64,000 bases of DNA from Ryuthela nishihirai (lineage: Eukaryota > Arthropoda > Arachnida > Araneae > Heptathelidae). Shown here in pieces: positions 23,984 to 35,652 of the stretch; position 1 is the first letter of the stretch, and every line of letters begins with the position of its first letter. The position numbers and the translations under genes were made by a program. The notes under the pieces were generated by a model. That model was not told where the DNA came from, searched no databases, and worked only from the letters and a program-made list of their open reading frames with translations. The DNA is taken from positions 38,276,001 to 38,340,000 of the forward strand of contig JAWZYU010000005.1 of assembly GCA_038380435.1 (NCBI GenBank), read 5' to 3'.

Positions 23984-24368
23984 GGGCGAGGGTGGCTCAG
24001 TCGGTAGCGCCCCAGGCTCGTAATCTGTAGTTCCCAGGTTCGAGTCCCAGCTGAGTCAGCGTTGAGATTATCTCCGCAAAATTTCCCCGCCCTGCCCACG
24101 ATCAGTAGGGGACACCGATGGGCTTGAAAAGGCCGCCGTCCGTCGGATGGGGCGTTAAGCCGTGGCCCCGTGTGCGGAAGAGCCATACCCTGTGCACGTT
24201 AAAGAACACGCTGGATGGCCTTGGCGGGAGGCTACCATCTGTCTCCCAACAGCTGTTCCAGTGGGTCCCCTCCCCCAACCTTCTCTGAGCCTTCAGGGTC
24301 CATGTGACCTGGCCATTTAGCCCATGGTATGCAAAAAAGTGCTGCTCAGAGGTAAAACAATCCAATCC
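23984..24368 (+). mobile_element. SINE family B, intact copy with 12-bp target duplication
   Basis: The tRNA-like head holds an A box (TGGCTCAGTCGG, 23993-24004) and a B box (GGTTCGAGTCC, 24037-24047), the internal RNA polymerase III promoter. A conserved body of about 300 bp follows ('ggggacaccgatgggcttg', 'ggatggggcgttaagccg', 'gtgcacgttaaagaac') and the tail is 'aaaacaatccaatcc'. ATCCAACACGGG at 23972-23983 is repeated exactly at 24369-24380. Copies at 33100-33487 and 52078-52463 are close relatives. Confidence 0.92.
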
Positions 24369-24549
24369 ATCCAACACGGGCCCCAAAGCTGGTGGTCTGT
24401 TTTGTAGAGTAATGCTCCGATCGCTTTGCACGTGTCATCTCATTTGACTTGTTTCGCTTCCCTTTCTCAGCTTTGGAATCAACCGATGCGCAGTTTTCGT
24501 TAACTCTATTTACGACGTCGTTGCTCGCTGCATCTCTCTGTGTTTCGCT

Positions 24550-24800
24550 GTGAATTACAAACTGTTTATAACTATTACTTTATTGTTGCTAATAAAGGCA
24601 AGTAATAATCAAAGTAAGGGTACTGTTGCTTCCAGTGAAAAGAAATCTTGTAAAGCTATTACATTTGAGACTAAGGTTAAGATTATTAAATTTAGTGACG
24701 ATGGTGTATCGAACACTGAGATAGGCCGCAAGCTAAACTTACCTCATACTACTTTTGTTACAATTGTTAAAAACAGTATTTTAACTGTAAATGCTTTATT
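24550..24800 (+). pseudogene. Tigger/pogo-like transposase N-terminal fragment
   Basis: The frame contains KKSCKAITFETKVKIIKFSD, then NTEIGRKLNLPHTTFVTIVK. This is the CENP-B-type helix-turn-helix found at the start of Tigger/pogo transposases. It stops after about 95 codons; the rest is displaced by the element at 24905-26509. A short C-terminal-like piece occurs at 29195-29295. Confidence 0.7.
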
Positions 24801-24904
24801 TACGTCACTCACGCACATACAGTATATGACTGCTTAAAAATGTTATTAAACCACTACATAGATTTACAAATGAAAAGAAACGAAATTATTCACTATACGA
24901 AGGT

Positions 24905-26509
24905 CAAGGGCGTAGCGAAGGACTATGAGGGGGGCGGGGGTAAGAAATCGCAAATTTTCCAACTCCGAATTCAAATTTTGCCAACTGAGAAAGTAATGTC
25001 TCTATCAGGTTCGTACCTGGATTTTCGCTACGTGGGGTGGGGGGGGGGGGGGGTTGAGGCAATTTTCATTTTTTTTTTTTCAATTTTCTCCTGCATTGAC
25101 TTCCAATTTTGCCATACCCACTACCCATAATTTCACAGAAATAATTCCAATATTTACATCTCGCCTGAATTGTAGCAAGTCAGTGTGAATTTTTCCTACT
25201 CCCCTTGATTTGGCCAACTCTCCTTATCTCCTTAATTTCACAAAACCAATCCCAATCTTTACATCTCTCCTAAATTTACCAAGTCACTTAAAATTTTTCA
25301 AACTCCCCAAGATTTTGCCAACTTTTCTCGATTTTATCAACTCTCCTTAATTTCACAAAGTCAATCCCAATTTTCACAACTCGTCTATATTTTACCAAGT
25401 GGATTCGAATTTTGCCAACTACCCTAGATTTTACCAACTCGCCGTAATTTTACAGAAAAAATCGCAATTTTTATATCTTCTCCGAATTTGACAAGTCACT
25501 TCGAATTTTATCAACTCCCCTTGATTGCACAAGAAAGGTACAATTTTCCCAAATCCCCTGTATTTTACCAAGTGGCTTCGAATTTTGCCAAATCCCCTAG
25601 ATTTTGCCAAGAGTTCTCGACTTTTCCAACTCTCCTGAATTTCACAAAACCAATCCCAATTTTTACAACTCACCTGTACTTTACCAAGTGGTTTCCAGTT
25701 TTGCCAACTCCCCTAGATTTTGCCAAGTTGCCTCGCTTTTACCATCTGTCCTTAATTTCGCAAAAACAATCCCAATTTTCAGAAGTCGCCCGTATTTTAT
25801 CAAGTGGATTTGAATTTTGCCAACTTCCCTAGATTTTACCAAGTTTCCTCGATTTTGCCAATTCGCTACAATTTTGCAGAAAAAAAATCCGAATTTTTTC
25901 ATCTCACCTGATTTTTGCAAAGTCACTCTGAATTTTGCCAACTCTCCTAGATATTGCAAAGTTGTCTCGATTTTGCCAACACGCCATAATTTTACAGAAA
26001 ATGATTTCAATTTTTACATCTCACTTGAATTTTGCCAACTCCCCACAATTTTTCCAAGTCACTCCGAATTTTGCCAACTCTTCACGATTTGCCAAGTCAC
26101 TCCGAATTTTTCCAATTACCTCTAGATTTTTCCAGCTCCCCTAGATTTTGACGATTCGCCTTAATTTTACAGAAAAAAATCCCATTTTTTACATCTCACG
26201 ATTTTGCCAAGTCACTCCGAATTTTGTCAACTCCGCAAGATTTTGCCAAACTGTCCCGATTTTGCCAACTCACCTGTATTTTACTAAGTGGCTTCGAATT
26301 TTGCGAACTGCTCTAGATTTTGCCGTCTCTCTATTTTCCAAACTGCCCTAGATTTGCCAAGTTGCCTGGATTTTGACAACTCCCCTTAATTTTATCGAAA
26401 AAAAGATTTAAAATTTTCACAACTCACCTAGATTTTACGAAGTCGCTTCGAATTTTGCCAACTCCGAGTTACTTTGGGGGGGGGAGCCTCCCCCATAGCT
26501 ACGCCCCTG
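24905..26509. mobile_element. hAT-like non-autonomous element filled by a minisatellite
   Basis: The ends are CAAGGGCGTAGC and the complement CAGGGGCGTAGC, each followed inward by CTATG and a G run. Flanks are ACGAAGGT (24897-24904) and ACGACGGT (26510-26517), an 8-bp duplication with one mismatch. Nearly the whole interior is a tandem array built from sub-units such as 'ttcgaattttgccaactcc', 'ctagattttgccaagt' and 'ttaattttacagaaaaaa'. A higher-order unit of about 120-150 bp is visible. A truncated relative starts at 58315. No transposase is present. Confidence 0.75.
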
Positions 26510-26517
26510 ACGACGGT

Positions 26518-27360
26518 GGTCTAGAACCTAACGTGTCGTATTACCGGGGTACGCTTCTATTTAAATGGCACGAAAGAAAAGTATTAGATGGAAAATAATA
26601 ACTGATTAAATAATTTAACTCACTTAGAATGCTACTGAATCCAAATACTTAATCAATTATTATTCTCTTTCTATATTTTGTGTTCGATGTCTTTTAAATG
26701 TTCATCGTTTGTTTCAATATTTGAATGTAAATGAATCCTGCTAATTTAAACTAAATTTAATGCTACTAATTTAACCTAAACTAAAATTATTATTAATAAA
26801 GTTTCTAATGTTTAATATTTATAATCAATCTAGTAATAAAATGAACTGTTTCCATTATATATTACAATTTTAAACAAAATCGTTTATTTATAGTAATTTA
26901 TGTTATATTATTTACAGCAATTTAATATATTATCCGAATTAATATTCTATTATTAAACTTTTTGGATTTTTAAAACAACATAATTATGTGTTTGTTTCTA
27001 TACAACACTGTTTTTAGTAAATTGTAAAAAAAAAACTCTTTTTATTGAAAAATGGCCAAATTATTAAAATTTAGTTTATAAATGATTTTTTTCATACAAC
27101 AGTTTAATTTTAATGATATTTACTTAGCTGTTTAATTAGTTAAATTGTTTCACAAAAAAAATGAAATTTTTCAAACAAATTCTCATAGTACCTTCATCAA
27201 ATTTTATAATAACTAAAAGTACCCATGTCTCCTCTGGTGCATTAGTTAATCTCTTTTGCAAAGAGAATGAAAATTTTTACTCCTTAAAAGTTTTAATTCG
27301 AACTAATGGATAACAGGAAAAAAGCAAATACAACAGAAAAGCAATTTGTCTTTTATCCTT
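26518..27360. other. Very AT-rich DNA, no feature supported
   Basis: No repeat partner, exon or open frame was seen in this stretch. Confidence 0.4.
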
Positions 27361-27369
27361 CAACTTAAA

Positions 27370-28150
27370 AAGTTTTTTTTTCTCACACCCCAATGAGAAA
27401 AGGGATCCGATTGTGGCTGTCAGTGGAATATCTCTTGACATTCTATCACAGAAAATTCAAATTTCTACAATAAACGGATCATTTGCAGCATCCGTTAAAC
27501 GTTTCGCTGTTTCCATATTTAGTAACCTATAAACAATGCAAATTAAAACTACTTAAGGTTTTAAAAAATGCGAATTCAACTAAAAAGTTTTCCAACTATT
27601 TCTTAAAGCAAAACAGTTGCGTTTCCCAGCCACTCTGAGCATAAGGGGCCAACTCATTGTTCCCGATAAAATCTTCATTCCACCACCAAAATTTCAAAAT
27701 TTTACCATAAATACATCGTTTGCAATATTCGCTTAAAATTGTTGAATTTTTCCACCGTTAGAGGGCGCAAGTATAGCTTTTGGGAGACTCGAAAAGTACG
27801 AAACTCAATATTTCATCAATACCTAGCCAACCCAAAAAAGGATTACATTTCCTCTACAAACAATCGATTATCTCTTAAAACAAAAAAAAAGTTAAATTTG
27901 CTTTTTCCCACCCGCTGGGAGTAAAGGATCAACTCATTGTTGCCAATGGAAACTTCATAATTTTCTAATTCAACCATCAAAATTTCAAATTTCTAGTATA
28001 AGTACATCGTTTGCAATATTCGTTTCAATTTTTGGAATATTTTAATTTTTCCACTGTTAGAGGACGCAATTTTAGCTTTTGGAACATAGCGAAAATACAA
28101 CTCTTAATATTTCATCAATACCTATCCAACACAAAAATAATTTTAATTCC
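27370..28150. repeat. Diverged satellite, about three units of roughly 280 bp
   Basis: 'caactcattgtt' recurs at 27650 and 27930 (280 bp apart), and a more diverged copy ends near 27410. Each unit contains 'aaaatttcaaatttc', 'tacatcgtttgcaatattcg', then CCGTTAGAGGGCGCAA (or CTGTTAGAGGACGCAA) and 'tttcatcaatacctatcc'. The window's first 180 bases are another unit. Confidence 0.85.
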
Positions 28151-28444
28151 TCTCTAAAAATTAAAAATAGCTCGATTCTACAGACAGATTTGCCATTTGT
28201 CTTCTCTGAGACAGACGACAAAGTGAACACATTATCTTGTTTTTTTTAAACGAGACAAAAACTAGGAAGTTGAAAGGTTAGCTTAATAAATCTCTAAACG
28301 TTTAGGTATTTTGTTATTTATTGTTAAACATATTAATTTTTATAAACCTAAAAAGAGTTAATTAAGCATAAAAAATATCGTCTAATTAATATGCATAAAA
28401 ATAACAAAATGAAACTAGAAGTAATAACCCACATTAGAATTTAC

Positions 28445-28594
28445 CTTTCCGAGAAATCTGACAATCGCAATTGACTGGAATCAAAAAGATCAAATTTGAA
28501 TATAATTTTCGTGGTTCTTGACGCTTCGTGACATCGTAAAGGACTGACACAGATTTCTTAATACACGCTGTTTGTCCATAACCGTAGCCTCCAC
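28445..28594 (-). CDS. Exon 3 of the minus-strand gene: core of NTR-like domain 1
   Basis: The exon is 150 nt, with acceptor ...AAATGTTTTTTGTAG before GTGGAGGCTAC and donor CGGAAAG followed by GTAAATTC. Both borders are phase 1. It reads GGYGYGQTACIKKSVSVLYD, VTKRQEPRKLYSNLIFLIPV, then NCDCQISRK. One cysteine followed about 32 residues later by a Cys-x-Cys is the middle of the NTR six-cysteine plan. The frame is open only in this phase; another frame has stops. It joins exon 2 through a Gly codon and exon 4 through a Gly codon, with no break. It is probably extracellular, given the cysteines and phase-1 borders. Confidence 0.7.
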
Positions 28595-28599
28595 CTACA

Positions 28600-30690
28600 A
28601 AAAACATTTCAAAAAATGGTCATTAAAACAATACACGAAAACAAAAATATTTCCCGACCATAAACCATAAAGAACCATGTAATACACTTAATATTTTACA
28701 CATTATATCATCCCACATTTCTTATGTTATGTTACATCATATGTCTATGTTACAATTTACAAGTTTATCTGTTATTAATATGCACAGCTATCTGAGAAAG
28801 TCTGATGCCTTTAAAAATAATCCGTTTCGGTGTTTCGGGGCTCTATGAGTTTAAAAAAAGTTTCATTTTAATATAGAAAACTAATTTATATATTCTAAAT
28901 GAAAATTTAATGTTGAATTCAAATCTTCTTCTCAAATTTCCAATGTCAGAAGTTAATCTTGAGTTATATTAAAAGAAGTGAAAAGATTCTGTTTTGGTCC
29001 TTTAATTTTTTTAATATTTTTGGTTGTTTTGAATATAGTTTTGTATTTAATATTACATCGTAGTCGTGTGATTTGTTAACAGTTTTCAGTTTCGAATTTC
29101 TTCTCACATTTCCTTTCAAACAACATAGGAGGTCCTCGTTTTCCCGTATATACGTGGGTAAATTATTAAGAAACTACGTGAAAATTTTCGTACTTCCCAG
29201 AAATGACGACGACAACGTCATTTCCCAAGTGCTTAACAATTAAAGGTTTAAGAAAAACCTTAAGCAAAATTGATGAAGCTGTGGGTTATCTTAGGAACCA
29301 TGATCATCTCTATCAGGGACTTACCCGGGGGGGGGGGGGGGGGGGGGGAGAGGAGAAACCAAGGAGTCAGGAAAATTTAATCGTATAAAATCCGGTCGTC
29401 TTATACGAAATCTCAAATTTGTTCTACCTGACTTGAAATCCAAAACGCTTGTCCTTGTATTTTATTTTAGCCCCATATTTTATGTCCGACACTAAATATA
29501 GATTTAGAAAAAAGCCACTATAAAATTCCATTCCATATAGAATAAGGTTTTGAACTTTCCTGATCGGTGGAATATTATGGCAACTGGCAAATCCTACTCA
29601 AGTCTTAGTCTCGGACCCCCACCACACCCACAAAACTAAGAAATTAAATTCTCAAACGCACCCAGAAATTAAATCATCCTGGGTACGTGTCGGCTCTTTA
29701 CGAACTGATCGTTCTACCAAAGTTGAACAACGTGTTCTACGAGATGTTTTGTCAGCTACAAAATAGGCCGGATCTAGGAGCCCCCCCCCCCCCCCACCAC
29801 CACCACCATCATTTGAGACTGCTAGTAAGGGTAATGGACACTACAAAAAATATTAAACTTCTGCATATTTTAAGATTTTTTTTAACTTCTGAAGCGAAGG
29901 AGAAAATGTTACACTGCAATGAAAACTCAGTCTCTCGTATCTCCCAAAACTCCCTTTTATCTTTTTCCGATAGATTTTATCGGTTACTCCCCCTTTTATT
30001 TTTTCCTACATCCGGGTCTGCTACAAGGAAATTCTACATATAAAACTTCAAACTGGAACCCAAACAACTTTAGACTCGTTCTTTCCAAAGCAGAAACCTA
30101 TTACGTAGGTATCTGAACCTTAGGAAAGAAGTATTATTTGGATTTCAAGATCCTTCAAGTTTTCACCTGACATCCTGAGGAAGGGATCACGAGATCTCAG
30201 TCGATGACGCCCTCCCCACTAACTGTCCTGCATTTCCAGCCACCGTCTTTTTCTCTCCCAACATCAATCTCCAATACCTATATTTTTTATGGTAATAAAA
30301 ATCATTGACACGTTAAAACAATTTATTAAACAAATTATTCGTCTAATTATTGTTTCTTTGAAAAAAAAGTACCGTTCCTACCCACATACACAAATTCACG
30401 CACATACAAACACATACAGAACGTAAAATTAGCGTCTTATTTTTAAGAAAAATAGATCGGTAACTTATAGTAAGTGAGAAGTCAGGGTAATTTCTTTACA
30501 AAATCTGTAATTAAATGTTTAATCAGATGATCTGATCCTTATTAACCCCTGTTTACACTTTTTTTTTACAGACGGAAATACCCCCTTAAAGGGGTTCACT
30601 TTCAGTGGTGTTTTTCCGGTTCCAATTAACCACGGATAACGGAGATCTCCTGCATAAGAATGATTTTATACATGTACAGAAATTTTCGCT
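28600..30690. other. Intron 2-3 with a Tigger C-terminal scrap and long G/C runs
   Basis: 29195-29295 (plus) encodes FPKCLTIKGLRKTLSKIDEA, similar to the end of Tigger/pogo transposases ('LTIKGLxxxxxxIxxA'). A pure G run lies at about 29326-29348 and a C run near 29780-29794. Nothing else was recognised. Confidence 0.45.
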
Positions 30691-30697
30691 TACTTAC

Positions 30698-30760
30698 CTG
30701 ATGTTTGATAATCTGGTGCTTGATAACTTTTATCCTGTGAACTAATTGCAACAATGTAAG
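30698..30760 (-). CDS. Exon 2 of the minus-strand gene
   Basis: The exon is 63 nt. The acceptor is ...TTTGTTTTTCCCAATATTCAG before CTTACATTG (a long pyrimidine tract); the donor is ACATCAG followed by GTAAGTAAG. Both borders are phase 1. It encodes YIVAISSQDKSYQAPDYQTS, with an Ala codon shared with exon 1 so that CRADF continues as AYIVAISSQ. In NTR domains the third cysteine is followed by just such a hydrophobic strand. A second AG 26 nt inside (TTCACAG) could give a 37-nt form, but that breaks the frame. Confidence 0.65.
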
Positions 30761-30769
30761 CTGAATATT

Positions 30770-32150
30770 GGGAAAAACAAAGTTCAGATTATTAAGAAAA
30801 AAGGTTTCAATAACAAGAGAAGACAAAAATGTCAAAATGAAAAACAAAATAGTAGCTCAAATTAAAGTTCGTTTACTTCCATTTAAAATACTTATATACA
30901 CAATGATATAGAAGTTACAATACTTTTCCTTCTTCACATTTATTTTCTTCTTTTTTTAGAAAAAATATTTGAAAGATATTGGAAAAATTTACGATTTTAA
31001 TGAGTAGTTTTAAAATCATTTCAAGTATCGAAACTCTTAGATTTTCATTCCTGAAGCCTTTTGTACAACAACAGAATCGGATTTAATCAACGTTTGTGAA
31101 AAACAGGACATTTTTCGAGCTAAAGATGCGGAAATTTTAGTACATAAAATTCACAAAGGCGCAGAAATCCGTAAAATTCCAGATGTACCGGACAAGCACG
31201 AAGATACCTGAAAAGTACGGAAGTTTGAGTTTTTCGATACCTGGAGGTTGAAAAAGATAATTTCACTGTTTTGAACGTGTCCGACAGTATAGATATTTCC
31301 TTCACTATAAAACTGATAGTGGTGTCGTCACGAAAGCCAAGGATTAAGTGAAAGACAGCTTTAAACAACTGCCTTAAATAATTTTCATAAAAGTTATTTG
31401 AGACCAAGCAAGCTGCAATAAATTGCAAAAAGATAAAAACCAGTGTTACCAACAAAAAAAATTGTTGAACATGCGTAAAATACAGCGAAAAGTATACTTT
31501 ATAGATTATGCTGATGTTTTAGGCCTTTTGAAAATGATGTTAAGATGGAATTATGGCTGCTGATGAGACTGGCAATAGATTTGGTGATGAAAATTGTGAT
31601 GATTGAATGATTGATCAGGTGATGATGATTTGATGATGAAAATTGAGTGATGAAAATTGATCAGGCAGGTAGTGCTTCAGTTATTTTGAAAGGTTACATC
31701 CTTGAGTAATGTGATACGCCAGACCAAACAGAAAAAGTAAAAACCGTCGCTCGATACAACTAAAAAACAAAGGCAATCGAAACTGAATCAATAAGAACAT
31801 CATGAATAAACAAAAAAATATATTTTCCGTAATATGGAAAAAAATTGAATAAGACATAGATAATGTTGAATATTATAAAGTGGATAAAATGTAGATTGAT
31901 TTTAAACAAACGGATCAAACATCGAAACATGTTGAATGCTGTTATAACAATTAGATACTTGGTGTGACTTTGCTAGCGAGACTCTTGATCGTTTTCACCT
32001 GATAATTTTGATTGCAAAACATTTTATTTTCAAAATAATTAAACCCACACTAAAAGTTTGGCGCGAAACGTACATATGCCCATTGATAACTCTTCCCAAC
32101 GATAATTTCATTCCCACCTTTCGGTCGCTAATGTACTACTTCAGTCGCAA
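30770..32150. other. Intron-like DNA with a GATGATTTGATGA simple repeat
   Basis: A simple repeat based on 'gatgatgaaaattga' lies at about 31560-31665. A minus-strand frame at 31455-31120 has no recognisable content. Confidence 0.35.
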
Positions 32151-32654
32151 CTATCGTCCATAATGTACTACTCCATTCACAAGGTAGGCGATGGCAGCGC
32201 CCCCCAGAAATTTCGGACACTTTTCGAGGGATCACTCCCGACCCACGGCGGTTCTGTTACCCTAACAGGACCAAAACTAAGTGGGACCACTTCACCACAT
32301 TTGAAACTGATCTCTCAAGTAGCTGCTGAACCAAGAGGAAACTGCAACCGATGATGTCAACCGTGTTTACAGTTCGTCCGTCCGCCCGGAATCACGCCTT
32401 TTATATAACATGATGATCTTCGCGAAATTCTGAAATTAGACCTTTGTTGCCAGACATTAACTTCACAGTTGTGTATATTTCTGCACGAAACACCGTTGAA
32501 TAATATGGTTTACTAACGCGCTTCTTCGTATTGTTATTGTTTGTTCATCGAGTACATTAGCATGTGCAATGCATAAGGTACATTTTCAAGAGATACCTTG
32601 TTACTTTTTAATGCTTTAGATCCCGTTCATCAGACGGAATCTAAAGCAGTGACT

Positions 32655-32815
32655 ATGTGCAGGAGAGCCAGTTAAAAAACTCGCTGGATAGCCTTAATGG
32701 GAGGCTCTCAACTGTCCAGTGGCTTCCCTTCTCCCGACCTTCTCTGAACCTTTGGAGCTCTTGAGACTGGCAATTTAGCCCATTGTGTGAAATAAAAGAC
32801 AGATTCTTAAGAGGC
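32655..32815 (+). mobile_element. SINE family B 3' fragment
   Basis: 'aactcgctggatagcctt', 'gggaggctctcaactgtcc', 'gaccttctctgaacctt' and 'tttagcccattgtg' follow the order of the 3' half of the intact 23984 copy. Confidence 0.75.
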
Positions 32816-33099
32816 TCATCAACAAAGGCTATTATTTTATATATCTCATATCGCATATGACTGGCATCTGTTATATAATTCCCGTGATAATGAAACTGAT
32901 ATGTTTTGTGATATATGTAAATGTTTATTAAAAATGCGATTGCTTTACTCTTTATGCATATTATAAAAAATGTGATCAAATGTGTTTTGCTACTTCCAGC
33001 AGATAATTTTAAAACGCCAATTATTCGACGAAGTGCTAAATCCCGTCGAACAGATAAACAAAAAGCTGCTCAGCTGTGTAGACTGAATATTTCGAGAGT

Positions 33100-33487
33100 T
33101 GGGTTGGGTTGTTTTACCTCTGAGCGGCACTTTTTTGCACACCATGGGCTAAATGGCCAGGTCACATGGACCCCGAAGGCTCAGAGAAGGTTGGGAGAGG
33201 GGACCCACTGGAACAGCTGTTGGGAGACAGATGGTAGCCTCCCGTCAAGGCCATCCAGCGTGCTCTTTAACGTGCACAGGGTATCTCTCTCCCGTACACG
33301 GGGCCACGGCTTAACGTCCCATCCGACGGACGGCGGCCTTTCCAAGCCCATCGGTATCCCCTACTGACCGTGGGCAGGGCGGGGAATTTTTGCGGAGATA
33401 AATCTCAACGCTGACCCAGCTGGGACTCGAACCTGGGAACTACAGATTACGAGCCTGGCGCGCTACCGACTGAGCCACCCCCGCCCC
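33100..33487 (-). mobile_element. SINE family B, intact copy with 12-bp target duplication
   Basis: The full-length minus-strand copy runs from an (AACCC)n-type tail (seen here as 'gggttgggttgttttacc') to the tRNA-like head (B box read as GGACTCGAACC, about 33422). TATTTCGAGAGT at 33088-33099 repeats exactly at 33488-33499. It is very similar to the 52078 copy, so both are young. Confidence 0.92.
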
Positions 33488-33499
33488 TATTTCGAGAGT

Positions 33500-34165
33500 A
33501 GCCTAAAGGAAGACGTTACTAAAAAAATACATAATTACGAATACCTACGCAGCCTTTTTCGAGGCATTCGTGAGAGTTAGGTTCCTGTAAACTCTCTTGA
33601 GTGAAGAGACCATAATTCAACTGAAAATGGGGATTTAGGTTGATGGTTCGATAAAACATAACAGAGACTAAAGAGGTATGAGAACATAGACAAAAATTAA
33701 CTAGATCATGATATTATAATATTCACAGGTTGCTGGTAAGGTCAATCTGTATCCTCCACGGCGAGAGATTGAAATGGGCTCATGCAGAAGATTTAGGATG
33801 AAAAAACTCTATGATGGTCATCTGTTTTGCTATTTTCCACAGTTCAGTTTGAATTTCGATATAGTCACGGTATGCAGATACAATTTAACTCTTAAATATG
33901 AGGCTTCTCTCCATTACATTATCGCATTCCGCCACTTTGTCTATCAATTCCCGCTACAGTTTTATTATTTCATTCAAAACTTTGAGGTTGAGGGTAGACA
34001 TTACAGTAACCTCCTCTTCCACTTTACTGTTCTTATTAATAAGCTCTGCAAGGTCATCATCTTCAGTCAATTCCTTGGTGTGGGACTAAATCTGTGACTC
34101 GATCTTGCGTAGTACGCTTTGAACGTCATAGATCATTTATGGTACTTTTATTCAAACTACAAGCA
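33500..34165. other. Intron 1-2 portion, no feature supported
   Basis: Plus-strand frames at 33774-34097 have no recognisable similarity and lack a splice pair. Confidence 0.3.
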
Positions 34166-34170
34166 ATAGA

Positions 34171-34727
34171 CAGAAAAATGGAAACTTTTCCATATTAGTA
34201 TAATATGGTCATATGGTATAATAGTCAAATTCGAAGATCCGTAATTTCTACAATAAGCATTTTGCAGGAAAATAGAATAAAATCCAAATCTCATTCAAAT
34301 CTCTCTAAATCCCGATTTTAAACAACATCCATTCAATACTTAAAGAATTATAGAAGTTTGAATAATGAACGACATCATGTCATAAAAATTTACCTCATAA
34401 GTTATTTGAAACTTTTCATTAAAAAAAATATTATTTCAAACTATATAATAATATAAATGTATGTTTTAGAATTTTCTACAAATAATTCTGTCAATAATTC
34501 TCAGTTTTGCCTAACTTTCACAGGCCTTTGGGGCTGTTAAATATTGAAACTCCCATAAATCTTTAAATACTCCAAAAAAATTGTTGAAAATCGTGATTTA
34601 CACAGATTTGAATGAGATTTTAATTAATCTAGTTCTATTTCCCAGTAAAATGCTTATTGTAGGAATTACGGATTTTGGAATTTGACTCTCCATTGATTTA
34701 ACAAGGGATTGTTTCCATTTTTCGGTC
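34171..34727. mobile_element. Foldback element/MITE with inverted repeats of about 150 bp
   Basis: The left arm (from CAGAAAAATGGAAAC, through 'aagatccgtaatttctac', 'aataagcattttgcagg', 'aatctcattcaaatct') reappears inverted in the right arm ('agatttgaatgagatttt', 'aaaatgcttattgtagg', 'gttttccatttttcgg'-like end). Between the arms is AT-rich filler. No transposase and no clear duplication. Confidence 0.75.
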
Positions 34728-34857
34728 CATTACCTGTGTGACCTTGCATTCATAAAAGATACTTCACAGATGATTTACAGTAAGTCAAAAAATAAATCGC
34801 AAATTTAAAAAATCATTAGTCACCTAATAAATTTCTTGACGTCAGTTTCAACAGAAA

Positions 34858-35215
34858 TGCATACATTCATTCTTAATTTAACGTCGATATCAAATATAGA
34901 GGAAACATTGTCTTGAGCCAGGGGTGATCTGAACCCACGACCTCCTAATAACATATCAGGTACTCTGACCAAGATCTCCTTTATTTGATGGCATGAACCT
35001 TCTTACCTGCAATGCGCAATTGAAATGTATCTTGAAGGTAGTTTCAATAAGGCTCGTATCATCAAATAGCGATCTTGATCAGTGACGGTAGCTCAGCGGT
35101 CAGAGCACCTGACATGTTATGAAGACGTTGTGAGTTGGTATCCCACCCAGCTCAATATAATGTTTCCTCTAAATTTGATATCGACGTTAAACTAAAAGTG
35201 ATTACATACATTTCG
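34858..35215. mobile_element. Two SINE family C copies arranged head to head
   Basis: The right copy (plus, about 35085-35215) has the tRNA-like head GACGGTAGCTCAGCGGTCAG and B-box-like GTGAGTTGGTATCCC, then 'atgtttcctctaaattt' and 'gatatcgacgtt'. The left copy (minus, about 34858-34985) is its inverted, more diverged partner. Together they form a hairpin of about 350 bp just outside exon 1's donor. Confidence 0.75.
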
Positions 35216-35327
35216 ATTATCATTAAAGTAAATCATGAATGTGGAAAGTTTGCTGTATTGTAATGATTCAACTTTATTTAAGTTTTCGCAGAGGAAAGTC
35301 AGTTTTTTAATAAAATATAATACTTAC

Positions 35328-35652
35328 CAAAGTCTGCTCTACAGTACATTCCATCGATGGTACGAGGGTTATAATCTGAACAATCTGGACAAGAAAAGTC
35401 TTGATGCAGACATCTTTCAGGACCAAGTGCTCTTAATGGTTCGGGTAAAATGCGTTTGGGTGGATGTGTAGGAGGAATGTAGTTTGTTGTAGTAACAGGA
35501 TAAATCGGTGCTAGAGGCGGAATATATGGCTTGGCAGATGGTCCATAGGTTTGTACTGGTGGGAGAGGATATTTTGGTTGGGGTGGAGGTGCATACGTTG
35601 GTGGTGGCGGAGGTGCATACGTTGGTGGAGGGGGTGGTGCATACGTTGGTGG
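35328..35652 (-). CDS. Exon 1, 3' part: proline-rich tail and start of NTR-like domain 1
   Basis: This is the downstream part of the exon that begins at 45492; the LTR element 35653-44590 separates them. The donor is GACTTTG followed by GTAAGTATT, phase 1. It reads the last TYAPPPPP units, a Pro/Tyr linker (PKYPLPPVQTYG, PHPPKRILPEPLR-like), then CLHQDFSCPDC and GMYCRADF. The cysteine set CPDC plus YC followed by a hydrophobic strand (exon 2) resembles the start of NTR domains of TIMPs, netrins and procollagen C-proteinase enhancers. With one copy of the 4-bp duplication removed and one missing base allowed upstream, the joined exon is 1224 nt, a multiple of three, as phase 1/1 requires. Confidence 0.7.
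35649..35652. repeat. Target-site duplication GTGG (left)
   Basis: GTGG is repeated at 44591-44594. Deleting 35653-44590 and one GTGG restores the exon repeat ...CATACGTTGGTGG + TGGCGGAGGTG exactly as seen intact near 44735. Confidence 0.7.

Noticed and set aside
23993..24055. tRNA gene
   Set aside because: A and B boxes are present, but the 5' and 3' ends do not pair as an acceptor stem and a SINE body follows; the same applies to the copies at 33.4, 52.4, 58.0 and 35.1 kb.
25431..26351. Long open frames on both strands
   Set aside because: They are translations of the tandem array inside the hAT-like element.
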